Notes under the pieces: generated by a model | The model's input: only the letters and a program-made list of their open reading frames with translations | What the model was told of the DNA's origin: nothing | The model's database searches: none | Program-made: the position numbers and the translations under genes | NCBI GenBank assembly: GCA_947461915.1 | Contig: CANHNG010000085.1 | Location: 1-7,274 of the forward strand | Length of the DNA: 7,274 nucleotides | Source of the DNA: Flavobacteriaceae bacterium | GTDB taxonomy: Bacteria > Bacteroidota > Bacteroidia > Flavobacteriales > Flavobacteriaceae | Reading direction: 5' to 3' | In this document: positions 6,601 through 7,274 of the stretch, piece by piece | Layout: each line of letters opens with the position of its first letter | Numbering within the stretch: the stretch's first letter is position 1

Positions 6601-6621
6601 CTGGCATAAGATTTGACCACT

Positions 6622-6651
6622 AATTTTAAAAACCAACTTAAATTTTAAAAA
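6622..6651 (+). repeat. 11-bp direct repeat in the SIMPL gene leader
   Basis: AATTTTAAAAA occurs at 6622-6632 and again at 6641-6651, directly before the SIMPL ATG. Each copy is A/T only, so chance or leader base bias is a plausible explanation. A-rich leaders are common translation signals in Bacteroidota. Confidence 0.5.
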
Positions 6652-6652
6652 T

Positions 6653-7274
6653 ATGAAAAAAGCACTATTGATTCTCGGTATTTTATTTGCGACAATGTCC
6701 TATTCACAGGAACAAAAACAAGTTCCCATGATTAATGTCTCTGGCGAAGGAAAGGTAAAAACAGCCCCCGATCAAGCCGCCATCGCGGTTTCTATTGAAA
6801 CCAAAGGAAGCAAGGCAGCCGAGGTAAAAGAGGAAAACGATAAAAAAATGGACGCCATATTGAAATTCATCAAAAAGGCGACTCTAGCAAAAGAGGATTT
6901 CCAAACCCAGCGCGTTTCTTTACAACCTAATTATGATTATGAGAAAAAGAAACACAATTACGTTGCCACCCAATCGCTACAAATTCTATTGAAAGATTTG
7001 GCCAAATATGATGAATTGATGGAAGGCTTGGTTAACGAGGGGATTAACCGGATTGACAATGTAGAGTTCAAGTCCTCCAAAATGAAACAGCTGCAATCCG
7101 ATGCCCGAAAGTTGGCGGTAAAAGACGCCAAAGCCAAAGCGGAAGATTTTGTGTCTGTTTTGGGACAGAAAGTGAGGAAAGCCATTCTTATATCGGACAA
7201 TTCACAAAGCTATACCCCGCAACCTCGAATGTATGCCATGAAAACGATGGCGATGGATGGGGCAGAGGCTCCAA
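6653..7274 (+). CDS. SIMPL-domain (DUF541) secreted protein, 3'-truncated by window end
   Basis: An open frame begins at ATG 6653 and runs without a stop to the window edge (207 full codons). Residues 1-19 look like a Sec signal peptide (MKKALLILGILFATMSYSQ), with cleavage likely near Ser18-Gln19. The protein is therefore probably periplasmic or surface-exposed. The mature part starts INVSGEGKVKTAPDQAAI (27-44), the hallmark opening of SIMPL/DUF541 proteins (PF04402, the E. coli YggE family). A second conserved block, SDARKLAVKDAKAKAEDF (149-166), is followed by LGQKVRKAILIS. Family members are usually about 230-250 aa, so a few dozen residues are probably missing off the right end. YggE-like proteins have been linked to oxidative-stress protection, but the molecular activity is not established. 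The start has an A-rich leader and no Shine-Dalgarno. It follows the rhomboid gene by 52 bp. Confidence 0.92.
   Translation, partial: MKKALLILGILFATMSYSQEQKQVPMINVSGEGKVKTAPDQAAIAVSIETKGSKAAEVKEENDKKMDAILKFIKKATLAKEDFQTQRVSLQPNYDYEKKKHNYVATQSLQILLKDLAKYDELMEGLVNEGINRIDNVEFKSSKMKQLQSDARKLAVKDAKAKAEDFVSVLGQKVRKAILISDNSQSYTPQPRMYAMKTMAMDGAEAP

Overview
The window looks like ordinary chromosome from a member of Bacteroidota, most likely a Flavobacteriaceae species close to Flavobacterium. Four things point there. The DNA is AT-rich. No gene start I examined has a clear Shine-Dalgarno sequence; the leaders are A-rich instead. There are TAnnTTTG-type -7 promoter boxes, which are characteristic of this phylum. 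The proteins also read like flavobacterial versions of their families. I see no rRNA, tRNA, CRISPR array, insertion sequence or phage gene.

Layout. Positions 1-163 hold no gene I can support, only a 9-bp inverted repeat. Positions 164-3259 carry three minus-strand genes in a probable operon, transcribed acpH-like (acyl carrier protein phosphodiesterase family), then alkD-like (alkylpurine DNA glycosylase), then a CLC chloride channel/transporter with two C-terminal CBS domains. The gaps are 16 and 41 bp. A divergent 96-bp intergenic region separates this operon from a plus-strand glmM-type phosphohexomutase (3356-4774). The 5' part of glmM contains an in-gene AAAACCC heptamer repeat. A strong stem-loop terminator at 4795-4833 sits between glmM and the convergent minus-strand LpxL/HtrB-type acyltransferase (4966-5835). 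A second divergent region (5836-5958) leads to a plus-strand rhomboid intramembrane serine protease (5959-6600). After 52 bp comes a secreted SIMPL-domain (DUF541) protein that runs off the right end of the window.

How the genes fit together. Most are housekeeping or cell-envelope functions: an amino-sugar or hexose phosphate mutase feeding peptidoglycan and LPS precursors, a lipid A-type acyltransferase, a membrane protease, an anion channel/transporter and a periplasmic SIMPL protein. The alkD-like gene is the exception and belongs to DNA repair. I see no evidence for a new multi-gene system. The most unusual signals are the frame-breaking heptamer repeat inside glmM, which also gives a minimal G-quadruplex pattern on the template strand, and the channel-like residue pattern of the CLC protein.
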